Positions 1-6,432 of a stretch of DNA of 11,231 nt are shown here, one piece after another. The notes beneath the pieces were generated by a model. The model saw only the letters and a program-made list of their open reading frames with translations. It ran no database searches and was not told the DNA's origin. A program made the translations under genes and the position numbers. Within the stretch, counting starts at the first letter, position 1; the number at the start of each line of letters is the position of its first letter. This DNA comes from an uncultured Phenylobacterium sp. (GTDB taxonomy: Bacteria; Pseudomonadota; Alphaproteobacteria; Caulobacterales; Caulobacteraceae), in contig CAMFIW010000043.1 of the NCBI GenBank assembly GCA_945952355.1, forward strand, positions 1-11,231, in the 5' to 3' direction.

Positions 1-4
1 CCGA

Positions 5-433
5 ATGTTCGCCGCCTTGCCGCTCCTGGCCCTGCCGGTGCTGCTCTACAACCTGGTCGCGCTTACGTTTCCGGGCGGGTTCAAGTCGCCCGAGGCCAGT
101 CCCAGGCTGACCGATCCGCTGTTCTCGATTCCCATGCCCAGCCACGGCCAGTGGCCGGTCACCCTCGGCGACATGCTGCTCGCCGCCTCGCTGGTGGTGC
201 TGTTCATCGAACTGCTGAAATCGACCACCAGCCGCAGCGTGGCGATCGTCAATCACTCGCTGTCGATGGTGCTGTTCATCGGCTGCCTGGTGGAGTTCCT
301 GCTCCTGCCGGCCTGCGCGACCTCCGTCTATTTCCTGATCATGATCATGGTGCTGCTCGACGTGCTGGCCGGCTTCATCATGACCATCGTCGCCGCCCGC
401 CGCGACGTGGACTACCACACCGATCGGGCCTGA
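5..433 (+). CDS. Small four-helix integral membrane protein, function unknown
   Basis: I see a 142-residue protein with about four hydrophobic segments, near residues 3-21, 54-72, 84-104 and 107-131, ending in a short charged tail (ARRDVDYHTDRA). A polar loop of about 30 residues rich in Pro and Ser (residues 23-50) separates the first two helices. This is a small inner-membrane protein. No catalytic motif is visible and I cannot assign a function, although the sequence resembles short hypothetical membrane proteins conserved in alphaproteobacteria. The ATG lies only four bases from the window edge, so its ribosome binding site cannot be seen and the true start could be further upstream. It is followed by a 130-base gap. 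Confidence 0.75.
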   Translation: MFAALPLLALPVLLYNLVALTFPGGFKSPEASPRLTDPLFSIPMPSHGQWPVTLGDMLLAASLVVLFIELLKSTTSRSVAIVNHSLSMVLFIGCLVEFLLLPACATSVYFLIMIMVLLDVLAGFIMTIVAARRDVDYHTDRA

Positions 434-443
434 CCCCGCGAGC

Positions 444-509
444 CTAGGTGAAGCAGGTGAAGATCAGCGTGACCACGCAGATGTCGAGGAACCGGGCAAA
501 AATGAACAT
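444..509 (-). CDS. Possible 21-residue hydrophobic small protein
   Basis: On the minus strand an ATG opens a 21-codon frame ending in TAG. It begins MFIFARFLDI and continues with a hydrophobic stretch (CVVTLIFTCF) and a terminal Thr. Such a composition would suit a tiny single-span membrane peptide. It sits in the gap between the membrane protein gene and the helix-turn-helix gene. Codons such as ATT and TTT are unusual for this GC-rich window, and no convincing Shine-Dalgarno sequence precedes the ATG, so it may be chance. There is no homology evidence. Confidence 0.2.
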   Translation of the reverse strand: MFIFARFLDICVVTLIFTCFT

Positions 510-530
510 GGTCTGTCCCAGGCCAGATGG

Positions 531-545
531 TTACCCGTCCGGTAA
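531..545. promoter_or_regulatory. Short inverted repeat before the helix-turn-helix gene
   Basis: TTACC, five bases, GGTAA forms a perfect dyad ending 18 bases before the ATG at 564. Its position just ahead of a gene for a DNA-binding-type protein would suit an autoregulatory operator, but the arms are only five bases long and this is inference. Confidence 0.2.
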
Positions 546-563
546 GCAAGACCCGGGCCACTG

Positions 564-875
564 ATGGCGCTGTTCTTCGACGCGGCCTGGTTCGACGCCA
601 AACTGGCGGAACGCGGGCTTTCGCGCCGCGTCATGGCCGCCGCCGCCGGCCTGAGCGAGGCCGATCTGACCTTGGTCTTCAAGGACCAGAGGGAACTTTC
701 AGCCGGGGAGGTGGCCGCTTTCGCCGAGCTCCTCGGGGAGCCCGCCGCCGAGATCGCGCGCCAGGCGGGCGTCTCGACGCCTGTGCCGGGACAGGGCGCC
801 GAGGCGCGCATCGCGGGCCTGGAAAAGCGGGTCGCCGCCCTGGAGGAGGAGCTTGCTCGGTTGAGGCGGACCTGA
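564..875 (+). CDS. Small helix-turn-helix protein with C-terminal coiled coil
   Basis: This 103-residue protein has an N-terminal helical region (about 12-66) with the spacing of an XRE/lambda-repressor-like helix-turn-helix: RRVMAAAAGLSEADL followed by FKDQRELSAGEVAAFAELLG. A linker (VSTPVPG) leads to a C-terminal heptad coiled coil (about 79-102, with I83, L86, V90, L93, L97 and L100), which probably dimerises it. It likely acts as a small cytoplasmic DNA-binding or adaptor protein; targets are unknown. The recognition helix is not strongly basic, so DNA binding is not certain. It stands alone, is convergent with the GNAT gene 26 bases away, and its stop codon lies inside a hairpin (864-891). 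No strong Shine-Dalgarno sequence precedes the ATG. Confidence 0.75.
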   Translation: MALFFDAAWFDAKLAERGLSRRVMAAAAGLSEADLTLVFKDQRELSAGEVAAFAELLGEPAAEIARQAGVSTPVPGQGAEARIAGLEKRVAALEEELARLRRT

Positions 876-891
876 TCTCCAGGTCCGCCTC
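863..891. terminator. Perfect 11-bp hairpin between convergent genes
   Basis: GAGGCGGACCT (863-873) and AGGTCCGCCTC (881-891) are perfectly complementary around a seven-base loop. The stem contains the first base of the TGA stop of the helix-turn-helix gene, and the hairpin lies 10 bases beyond the GNAT stop. There is no T-run on either side, so it would be a non-canonical, possibly bidirectional terminator or 3'-end stabiliser. Confidence 0.6.
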
Positions 892-901
892 GGCCCGCCG
901 A

Positions 902-1327
902 TCAGGCCTCCAGAGACTTGATCATGAAGTGGCGCGGGAACATCGGCGCAGGACCGTCGATCTGGCCGAACACTTTGAAGCCCAGGCGCTCATAGAAGGC
1001 CCGGGCCTGGAAGGCGTAGGTGTCGAGCCAGATGTTGCGGCAACCTCGGGCCACGGCCTCCGCCTCGGCGCGGCGCATGAGCTCGGTTCCGAGCCCCTGG
1101 TCCCGCGAACCCTCAGGCGTCACCAGAAGGCCGATGTAGAACGAGCCCCACAGCGACAGGGCCCAGAGGCCGCCGAGCACCTCGTCGGAGCCGGGCGCTT
1201 GGAGGGTCAGAGCGAAGGGCTCGCCCTGGGCGTCGCCCACGGCCTGCTGATTGAACCGCAGCAGCGGCGCCCAGATGGGCATGTAGGCGTCGTCAGGCCG
1301 GTCGGCCTGCTGGATGGTGAGTGTCAT
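902..1327 (-). CDS. GNAT family N-acetyltransferase
   Basis: A 141-residue single-domain protein of the GCN5-related acetyltransferase fold, which transfers an acetyl group from acetyl-CoA to an amine. The acetyl-CoA binding motif A is visible as FYIGLLVTPEGSRDQGLG (about 63-80), with the R-x-x-G-x-G pyrophosphate-binding signature at 75-80. Motif B is ARAFYERLGFKVFG (about 108-121), containing the usual Tyr of GNAT enzymes. The N-terminal strands (LGGLWALSLWGSFYIG) precede motif A as expected, and the length is normal. The substrate cannot be deduced. The start is the ATG at 1327; only a weak GGAT lies upstream. A promoter-like sequence sits about 150 bases further upstream, leaving a long structured leader. 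Confidence 0.9.
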   Translation of the reverse strand: MTLTIQQADRPDDAYMPIWAPLLRFNQQAVGDAQGEPFALTLQAPGSDEVLGGLWALSLWGSFYIGLLVTPEGSRDQGLGTELMRRAEAEAVARGCRNIWLDTYAFQARAFYERLGFKVFGQIDGPAPMFPRHFMIKSLEA

Positions 1328-1409
1328 GTTGGTATCCGAAGGATCGGCCGCCGCGTTGCGTCCGGCCTGGGTCTGAAGGTCTGTTGGTCCAGGCGCGCAC
1401 AGTCGCTCG

Positions 1410-1477
1410 CCGGCCGCGGCCGGTCAGACGGGGACGATGCGCGTGAACGCGCTCAGACCGCGATGAAACCCTTCATC
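1410..1477 (-). other. Stacked inverted repeats in the leader before the GNAT gene
   Basis: Three hairpins lie in 68 bases between the GNAT gene and its upstream neighbour: CCGGCC-GC-GGCCGG (1410-1423), GCGCG-TGAA-CGCGC (1439-1452) and GATGAA-ACCC-TTCATC (1462-1477). A further pair, CGGTC (1421-1425) and GACCG (1456-1460), would enclose the middle hairpin. This could be a structured 5' leader of the GNAT mRNA, a terminator region for the upstream gene at 1523, or a small RNA on either strand. GC-rich DNA makes short stems by chance, so confidence is low. No tRNA-like motif is present. I see nothing else in the 195-base gap. Confidence 0.25.
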
Positions 1478-1484
1478 CGTGCAG

Positions 1485-1512
1485 GCTATCGAGCCGCGGA
1501 GCGTCCGGTCAA
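1485..1512 (-). promoter_or_regulatory. Candidate promoter for the GNAT gene
   Basis: Reading the minus strand, TTGACC (1512-1507) is followed after 16 bases by GATAGC (1490-1485), a good -35 and a moderate -10. Transcription would start near 1478 and give a leader of about 150 bases before the ATG at 1327. It is read from sequence only. Confidence 0.35.
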
Positions 1513-1522
1513 CGCCGGAGCG

Positions 1523-1855
1523 TCAGACGTCGGTCTTGGCCGCGCCGCCCTTGCGGGCGCGACGGTCGGCGGCGCCGGAATATTCGACCTGGTTGTAGCT
1601 GGAGCGGGCGGCGTCCAGCACGGGCGCGCCACCGCGCAGGCCGCGCTTCTGGCCGTCCTGTCCCATCAGCTGGGCCGCGAAGATCGAGGCGGATCCGACG
1701 ATCCGCTCTGGTTCGGGGGCCGCCGGAGGCCCGACCACGACGGGAACGCTGCGATCCTCGAAGGTCTCCGGCGCGTCGTCCTGCGACTCGACGCTCGCCC
1801 GATCGGAGCGACGGGTGCGGGCGGTCCGGCGGATGGGATCGATCGGCGACGTCAT
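1523..1855 (-). CDS. Conserved-looking hypothetical protein downstream of phaR
   Basis: A 110-residue soluble protein with two parts. The N-terminal half (1-55) is rich in Arg, Pro and acidic residues and probably disordered. The C-terminal half has a compact block: IFAAQLMGQDGQKRGLRGG, then a predicted helix (VLDAARSSYNQVEYSG) and a basic tail ending KTDV. This block resembles a short family of uncharacterised alphaproteobacterial proteins, but I cannot name a domain or function. The start at 1855 is preceded by GAGGAT with good spacing. It lies 40 bases downstream of phaR in the same direction, so co-transcription with phaR is likely. There is no signal peptide or membrane segment. Confidence 0.7.
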   Translation of the reverse strand: MTSPIDPIRRTARTRRSDRASVESQDDAPETFEDRSVPVVVGPPAAPEPERIVGSASIFAAQLMGQDGQKRGLRGGAPVLDAARSSYNQVEYSGAADRRARKGGAAKTDV

Positions 1856-1895
1856 CGGCCACGATCCTCGCGCACGAGGGTTAAGATGAGGCTGC

Positions 1896-2504
1896 TCAGC
1901 TCTTGGAGGCCAGCTTCTCGATCTGGGCCGCCATCTCGGCCATCTGCTTCTTCAGCTCGTTCAGCGTGTCGTCCGCGGCGGCCGGCGCCGGCTCCGCGGC
2001 CTTGGGCGGCGGCGGCGGCTCTTCAGGCCGCGTGTAGGCGAAGGGCGAGAACATCTTCATGGCGCGGTCGAACAGCGCCAGGTTCTGGCGGATCTGCTCG
2101 TCGTACACGCCCATGCCGGTGCCCTGGCCCAAGGCCGCGAACTGGCTGCGCATCCGCTCCTGCTGCTCGGCGAAGGTCGCCAGCGACAGCTCCAGATAGC
2201 TCGGCAAGAAGGCCTGCATGGAATTGCCGTAGAAGCCGATCAGCTGGCGGAGGAACTGGATCGGCAGCAGGTTCTGCCCGTCGCGGCTCTCTTCCTCGAA
2301 GATGATCTGGGTCAGCACCGTGCGGGTGATGTCCTCGTTGGTCTTGGCGTCGTAGACCACGAAGTGGACGCCCTGCTTCACCATCTCGGCCAGGTGTTCC
2401 AGCGTCACGTACGAGCTCGACGCCGTATTGTATAGCCGCCGGTTGGCGTATTTCTTGATCACCACGCGATCGTCGTTCGACTTCTCGCCCTGAACGTCCG
2501 CCAT
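1896..2504 (-). CDS. phaR: Polyhydroxyalkanoate synthesis repressor PhaR
   Basis: A 202-residue homologue of PhaR, the repressor that binds both DNA and nascent polyhydroxybutyrate granules and releases phasin and synthesis genes when polymer is present. The hallmark N-terminal DNA-binding domain (about 14-74) contains IKKYANRRLYNT, SSYVTLEHLAEMV and VYDAKTNEDITRTVLTQII. A granule-associated region follows (about 78-155: LPIQFLRQLIGFYGNSMQAFLP and LELSLATFAEQQERM). The protein ends in a Pro-rich linker (PEEPPPPPKAAEPAP) and a short coiled coil (about 180-199). Length and order match alphaproteobacterial PhaR. The start is clear, with AAGAAGGAAG just before the ATG at 2504. It is divergent from phaA across a 241-base intergenic region. 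Confidence 0.96.
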   Translation of the reverse strand: MADVQGEKSNDDRVVIKKYANRRLYNTASSSYVTLEHLAEMVKQGVHFVVYDAKTNEDITRTVLTQIIFEEESRDGQNLLPIQFLRQLIGFYGNSMQAFLPSYLELSLATFAEQQERMRSQFAALGQGTGMGVYDEQIRQNLALFDRAMKMFSPFAYTRPEEPPPPPKAAEPAPAAADDTLNELKKQMAEMAAQIEKLASKS

Positions 2505-2616
2505 CCCACTTCCTTCTTAGATCGTCCGGGCCGCCGCTTTTTCCGTCCGCGCGGTCCCGATCACGGGCCCCGAAAGCCTCCTCCTGGAGACATTCCGAGT
2601 CCTCAAGCCCCTACTC

Positions 2617-2627
2617 TTGCACTGCAG
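2617..2627. promoter_or_regulatory. Candidate PhaR operator
   Basis: TTGC-ACT-GCAG lies in the phaR-phaA intergenic region. It differs by one base from the CTGC-N3-GCAG type of site described for PhaR of Paracoccus and Rhodobacter, as I recall that literature. It lies about 110 bases from the phaR start and about 120 from phaA, so it could serve either gene. No second full copy is seen. Binding is inferred from family knowledge and position. Confidence 0.4.
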
Positions 2628-2688
2628 TATCGCGAATGCGAGCGCCTTCGCAAAGCGGGCTCGCCGCGCGCGGGAGGAAAACCGTCAC

Positions 2689-2715
2689 TTGCCCATTTCC
2701 CAAGGCTTCTAAATA
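2689..2715 (+). promoter_or_regulatory. Candidate promoter of the phaAB operon
   Basis: TTGCCCA (2689-2695) followed after 12 bases by TCTAAATA (2708-2715) resembles the Caulobacter housekeeping promoter (TTGACGS, 10-14 bases, GCTANAWC). A start near 2722 would leave a leader of about 24 bases containing the Shine-Dalgarno sequence AAAGGAG (2732-2738), seven bases before the phaA ATG. The short leader and strong ribosome site would suit a well-expressed operon. Confidence 0.45.
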
Positions 2716-2745
2716 GATAGGGAGCCAGCACAAAGGAGCACCCAC

Positions 2746-3921
2746 ATGTCCGACGTCGTCATCGTCTCGGCCGCCCGCACGCCGGTCGGCTCGTTCAATG
2801 GGGCGCTCTCGGGGCTCCCGGCCCATGAGCTCGGAAAGGTCGCGATCCAGGCCGCCATCGCGCGGGCCGGCATCGTTCCCGCCGATGTCAAGGAAGTGAT
2901 CATGGGCCAGGTGCTGCAGGCCGGCGCCGGCCAGGGCCCCGCCCGCCAGGCGGCCGTCAACGCCGGCATCCCGGTGGAGAGCCCGGCATGGAGCCTGAAC
3001 CAGCTCTGCGGCTCGGGCCTGCGCGCCGTGGCGCTCGCCGCCCAGCAGATTTCCGACGGCTCGGCCGACATCGTCATCGCCGGCGGCCAGGAAAGCATGA
3101 GCCAGTCGCCGCACGCCCAGCAGTTGCGCGGCGGTCAGAAGATGGGCGATCTCGCCCTGGTCGACACCATGATCAAGGACGGGCTGTGGGACGCCTTCCA
3201 TGGCTATCACATGGGCCAGACGGCCGAGAATATCGCCGCCCGCTGGCAGATCACCCGCGAGGACCAGGACAAGTTCGCCGTCGCCAGCCAGAACAAGGCC
3301 GAGGCCGCCCAGAAGTCCGGCAAGTTCGCCGGCGAGATCGCGCCGGTCACGATCAAGGGCCGCAAGGGCGACACCGTCGTCGACCAGGACGAATACATCC
3401 GCCATGGCGCGACCCTGGAAAGCGTCGCGGGCCTGCGTCCGGCCTTCACCAAGGACGGCTCGGTCACCGCCGCCAACGCCTCGGGCCTCAATGACGGCGC
3501 CGCCGCCCTGGTGCTGATGAGCGCCGACGAGGCCGCCAAGCGGGGGCTGAAGCCGCTCGCCCGCATCGCCTCCTGGGCCCATGCCGGCGTCGATCCGGAG
3601 ATCATGGGCACCGGCCCGATCCCGGCCAGCCGCAAGGCGCTGGAAAAGGCCGGCTGGAGCGTGGGCGACCTGGACCTCGTGGAATCCAACGAGGCGTTCG
3701 CCGCCCAGTCGATCTGTGTGGTCCGCGACCTCGGCCTCGATCCGGAGAAGGTGAACGTCAATGGCGGCGCGATCGCCATCGGCCACCCGATCGGCGCGTC
3801 GGGCGCGCGCATCCTCACCACCCTCGTCCACGAGATGAAGCGGTCGGGCGCCAAGAAGGGCCTGGCCACCCTCTGCGTCGGCGGCGGCATGGGCGTGGCC
3901 ATGTGCGTGGAGCAGGTCTGA
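2746..3921 (+). CDS. phaA: Acetyl-CoA acetyltransferase (beta-ketothiolase) PhaA
   Basis: A 391-residue biosynthetic thiolase that condenses two acetyl-CoA to acetoacetyl-CoA and CoA, the first step of polyhydroxybutyrate synthesis. The nucleophilic Cys is C88 in [11 protein letters not shown]. The NEAFA motif is at 315-319, the catalytic His is H347 in [12 protein letters not shown], and the second catalytic Cys is C377 in LCVGGGMG. All are in their usual places for the family (about 392 residues, Cys89/His348/Cys378 in the Zoogloea enzyme). The N-terminal motif [12 protein letters not shown] and the QESMSQSPH block are also typical. It is followed 54 bases later by phaB. A thiolase alone could also serve degradation, but the phaB and phaR neighbours support a role in polymer synthesis. 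Confidence 0.97.
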   Translation: MSDVVIVSAARTPVGSFNGALSGLPAHELGKVAIQAAIARAGIVPADVKEVIMGQVLQAGAGQGPARQAAVNAGIPVESPAWSLNQLCGSGLRAVALAAQQISDGSADIVIAGGQESMSQSPHAQQLRGGQKMGDLALVDTMIKDGLWDAFHGYHMGQTAENIAARWQITREDQDKFAVASQNKAEAAQKSGKFAGEIAPVTIKGRKGDTVVDQDEYIRHGATLESVAGLRPAFTKDGSVTAANASGLNDGAAALVLMSADEAAKRGLKPLARIASWAHAGVDPEIMGTGPIPASRKALEKAGWSVGDLDLVESNEAFAAQSICVVRDLGLDPEKVNVNGGAIAIGHPIGASGARILTTLVHEMKRSGAKKGLATLCVGGGMGVAMCVEQV

Positions 3922-3975
3922 ACCGAACCCGGAACCAACCGGCGTCGTAACAACTGAAATCTGGGAGAGACAGGA

Positions 3976-4701
3976 ATGGCGAGAGTCGCATTCGTCACGG
4001 GCGGGACCCGCGGCATCGGTCGGGCGATCGTGGAACGGCTGAAGTCGGACGGGATGAAGGTGGCGGCCGGCTATTCCGGCAACGAGGCCGCCGCCGCCGC
4101 CTGCGCGAGCGAACTCGGCGTCATGGTGGTGAAGGGCAATGTCGGCTCCTACGAGGATTGCCAGCGGGCGGTCGAGGCCGTCACGGCCGAGCTCGGCCCC
4201 ATCGACGTGCTGGTCAACAACGCCGGCATCACCCGCGACGGCGTGTTCCACCGGATGAAGCCGGAGCAGTGGAGCGAGGTCATCCGCGTGAACATGGACT
4301 CTGTGTTCAACATGACCCGCCACGTGATCGAGGGCATGCGCGAGCGCGAATGGGGCCGGATCATCAATATCTCGTCGATCAATGGCCAGAAGGGCCAGAT
4401 GGGCCAGACCAACTATTCCGCCGCCAAGGCGGGCGTGATCGGCTTCACCAAGGCCCTTGCGCTCGAAAACGCCAAGAAGGGCGTCACCGTGAACTGCGTG
4501 TGTCCGGGCTATATCGACACTGAAATGGTGCAGGCGGTTCCGGAGAACGTGCTGGCCTCCATCATCGGCCAGATCCCGGTCGGACGGCTCGGCACCGGCG
4601 ACGAGATCGCCGACATGGTGGCGTTCCTGGCGGGCGAACACGCGGGCTATGTGACCGGCTCGACCCTGTCGCTCAACGGCGGCCAGTACATGGCCGGTTA
4701 A
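3976..4701 (+). CDS. phaB: Acetoacetyl-CoA reductase PhaB
   Basis: A 241-residue short-chain dehydrogenase/reductase that reduces acetoacetyl-CoA with NADPH to (R)-3-hydroxybutyryl-CoA. The cofactor-binding TGGTRGIG is at residues 8-15, and NNAG at 81-84 is followed by [10 protein letters not shown], a PhaB-like substrate-side motif. The catalytic Ser is S134 in [11 protein letters not shown], with Y147 and K151 in [14 protein letters not shown] follows the sixth strand and SLNGGQYM closes the protein, as in PhaB from other proteobacteria. The start is preceded by GGGAGAGACAGG. It is co-transcribed with phaA. FabG is the main alternative for this fold, but the [18 protein letters not shown] signature and context favour PhaB. 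Confidence 0.96.
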   Translation: MARVAFVTGGTRGIGRAIVERLKSDGMKVAAGYSGNEAAAAACASELGVMVVKGNVGSYEDCQRAVEAVTAELGPIDVLVNNAGITRDGVFHRMKPEQWSEVIRVNMDSVFNMTRHVIEGMREREWGRIINISSINGQKGQMGQTNYSAAKAGVIGFTKALALENAKKGVTVNCVCPGYIDTEMVQAVPENVLASIIGQIPVGRLGTGDEIADMVAFLAGEHAGYVTGSTLSLNGGQYMAG

Positions 4702-4707
4702 GCGGTC

Positions 4708-4735
4708 GCGGGCATGTTCACGGCCGCATGCCCGC
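4708..4735 (+). terminator. Candidate terminator of phaAB
   Basis: GCGGGCATG (4708-4716) and CATGCCCGC (4727-4735) form a perfect nine-base stem with a ten-base loop, starting seven bases after the phaB stop. No T-run follows, so termination may be Rho-assisted, or the hairpin may simply protect the 3' end. Confidence 0.55.
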
Positions 4736-4827
4736 TGCCCCACCCCGGATGCGACGGTTTTCCACCCGGAAGCCGCCCGCGCCACGTCCAAAAAGCGCCC
4801 TAGTCGAGGGGCATCTGCTCTAGCCTG

Positions 4828-5604
4828 ATGATCGGCGGCGGATCGGCTCTCACTCGCAATGCGGCGCGGAACACGGCGATGGCCGTCGTGATCGCCTGCC
4901 TGTGCGCCGGTCCCGCCTTCGCCATGGGCCCGGGAAGCCTGCGTGACAGCCTGTTCGGCGCCCGGCCCTTCGCTCAGGACCAGAATCACGGCCCGCCGGT
5001 CGGCCGCTATGTGAGCCAGGAGGGCGACGGCTTCACCCTCGACCGCAGCCAGCCGCGGCCCCTGCTCAAGTTCGACGACAGTCCCGAGGTCTGGGTGCTG
5101 CGCCCGCAGCCGGCGCCCCGTGGCGACGTGATCTACATGAACGACCTTGGCGAGCCGGTGCTGCGGGCCACGCGGCTCGGCGGCCTGACCCTGTTCACCT
5201 CGGATCGTCCCGGCGGCACGGCCGCGGCCCTGGCCGGCGGCGGCGTCGCCTTGCGGCTCGCCCAGCTCGGGCCCCAGCAACTCCTGGAACGCCTGGCCCA
5301 GGCCAGCGCGCGGGCCTCTCGGGCGGCGCGGCGGCTGATCCCGTTCGAGGCCGACGCCACGCCGAACTCTTCGGCGATCACCGCAGACGCGGCCATGGTC
5401 GCCGCCGAAGCGGTGGTGCGGATCACCAAGCGGCCGGACGCCAAGTCGATCCTCAGCCGCATCGCCAAGATCCAGCTGGTGGAGGGCCGCAAGGCCGCGG
5501 CCAGCCTGCAACAGGGCGTGGTTCAGATCACGGTGGCGCCGGGCGACGGCCTGGCCGGTCGCCCATCGTCGGAACGCATCATGGCGGCCGCCGGCGCGCG
5601 CTGA
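4828..5604 (+). CDS. Secreted DUF4908-like protein
   Basis: A 258-residue protein with a Sec-type signal peptide: an n-region with R10 and R14, a hydrophobic core MAVVIACLCAGPAFA, and a likely cut after A32. The mature part has a block reading RGDVIYMNDLGEPVLRAT followed by LGGLTLFTSDRPGG (about 98-130). It then has Ala-rich helices and a C-terminal segment (VQITVAPGDGLAGRPS). I associate this pattern with DUF4908, a family of unknown function of about 250 residues found mainly in Caulobacter and Brevundimonas relatives; that family name is from memory. It probably acts in the periplasm. The next Met, M18, would leave no basic n-region, so the first ATG is preferred although no Shine-Dalgarno sequence precedes it. 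It is convergent with gloB, with five bases between the stops. Confidence 0.8.
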   Translation: MIGGGSALTRNAARNTAMAVVIACLCAGPAFAMGPGSLRDSLFGARPFAQDQNHGPPVGRYVSQEGDGFTLDRSQPRPLLKFDDSPEVWVLRPQPAPRGDVIYMNDLGEPVLRATRLGGLTLFTSDRPGGTAAALAGGGVALRLAQLGPQQLLERLAQASARASRAARRLIPFEADATPNSSAITADAAMVAAEAVVRITKRPDAKSILSRIAKIQLVEGRKAAASLQQGVVQITVAPGDGLAGRPSSERIMAAAGAR

Positions 5605-5614
5605 GGCGCTCAGC
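5600..5614. terminator. Small hairpin holding both convergent stop codons
   Basis: GCTGAG-GCG-CTCAGC is a perfect six-base stem with a three-base loop. It contains the TGA of the DUF4908-like gene (5602-5604) and, on the other strand, the TGA of gloB (5612-5610), followed on the plus strand by CTTTG. It could act as a compact bidirectional terminator. Confidence 0.4.
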
Positions 5615-6356
5615 CTTTGAAGTTGTCCTTCGCGGACCGGACGGCGCCGAACGCTTCGGCGGGCGCGAGTTCCGGGCGCAGCTTGGGCGCGCGCAGGAAG
5701 GGGTTGGTCGCCTTCTCCAGGCCGATCGTGGTCGGCACGGTCCACTCGCCGCGCTCGCGGGCGGCGAAGATCTGGTCGGCGCGGGCCTTCAGCGCCGGGT
5801 CGGCGTCGACCGACAGGGCGAAGCGGGCGTTGGACGCGGTGTATTCGTGCGCGCAATAGACCTTGGTGTCGTCGGGCAGGGCGGCCAGGCGCTGCAGGCT
5901 GTCCCACATCTGGGTCGCCGTGCCTTCGAACAGCCGCCCGCAGCCGAGCGCGAACAGGGTGTCGCCGACGAAGGCCACATGATCCGCCGCGTCGAAATAG
6001 GCGATGTGCCCCAGGGTGTGGCCGCCGGACTCGATCACCTGGAACCGGGACTGGCCCAGTTCCACGATGTCGCCGCCGCCGACCTTGCGGTCCACGGGCG
6101 ATAGGCGTTCCACCTCGGCCGGACCCACGACGGTGCAGCCGGTGGCGGCCTTGATCTCGGCGTTGCCGCCGGCGTGGTCCTGATGCCAGTGGGTGTTGAG
6201 GATCAGCGCCAGCTTCCAGCCGGTCTTCTCCAGTTCCCGCAGGATCACCGAAGCCTCGGGCGTGTCGATGCAGGCGGCCAATCCGGTGGCGTCGTCGCGC
6301 ACCAGGAAGCCGTAGTTGTCCGACAGGCATGGGAACTGATGGACGGTGATCGACAT
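5610..6356 (-). CDS. gloB: Hydroxyacylglutathione hydrolase (glyoxalase II)
   Basis: A 248-residue metallo-beta-lactamase-fold hydrolase that releases D-lactate and glutathione from S-lactoylglutathione, the second step of methylglyoxal detoxification in the cytoplasm. The two-metal site is complete: THWHQDH (H56, H58, D60, H61), H113 in GGHTLGH, D132 in FVGDTLF and H170 in CAHEYT. The GCGRLFEG motif and the C-terminal substrate-binding region (KATNPFLR, then SAKDNF) are typical of GloB, and length is normal. An upstream in-frame ATG at 6371 would add five residues. I chose 6356 because GGAGG lies five bases before it, overlapping the longer start. It is divergent from a methyltransferase gene. 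Confidence 0.96.
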   Translation of the reverse strand: MSITVHQFPCLSDNYGFLVRDDATGLAACIDTPEASVILRELEKTGWKLALILNTHWHQDHAGGNAEIKAATGCTVVGPAEVERLSPVDRKVGGGDIVELGQSRFQVIESGGHTLGHIAYFDAADHVAFVGDTLFALGCGRLFEGTATQMWDSLQRLAALPDDTKVYCAHEYTASNARFALSVDADPALKARADQIFAARERGEWTVPTTIGLEKATNPFLRAPKLRPELAPAEAFGAVRSAKDNFKG

Positions 6357-6360
6357 GGTT

Positions 6361-6366
6361 TCCTCC
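6361..6366 (-). promoter_or_regulatory. Shine-Dalgarno sequence that sets the gloB start
   Basis: On the minus strand GGAGGA lies directly before AACC and the ATG at 6356, which is near-ideal spacing. Choosing the upstream ATG at 6371 would put this site inside the coding region, so the shorter protein is preferred. Confidence 0.75.
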
Positions 6367-6385
6367 GGCATTGCACGCGCTGGGA

Positions 6386-6425
6386 CTAGGTAGGGCTCGC
6401 GAAGCGGCGAGACTAGGCCTAACTC
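6386..6425. promoter_or_regulatory. gloB / methyltransferase divergent promoter region
   Basis: This short intergenic region carries GACTAGG twice (6384-6390 and 6411-6417) around CTCGC-GAAGCG-GCGAG. CCTAACTC (6418-6425) matches the Caulobacter -10 consensus GCTANAWC reasonably for the methyltransferase. On the minus strand CCTAGTCC (6390-6383) is a weaker -10 for gloB. No clear -35 is seen for either. Confidence 0.3.
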
Positions 6426-6432
6426 TTGGGCC

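Noticed and set aside
1509..1862. A 117-codon minus-strand frame overlapping the hypothetical gene downstream of phaR
   Set aside because: The product is extremely Arg-rich, typical of a frame-shifted GC-rich gene. The overlapping frame at 1523-1855 has a better ribosome site and an ordinary composition.
527..2305. A 592-codon open frame on the plus strand
   Set aside because: It crosses the helix-turn-helix gene in another frame and runs antisense to the GNAT, hypothetical and phaR genes. Its translation is Arg/Gly/Ala-rich without motifs.
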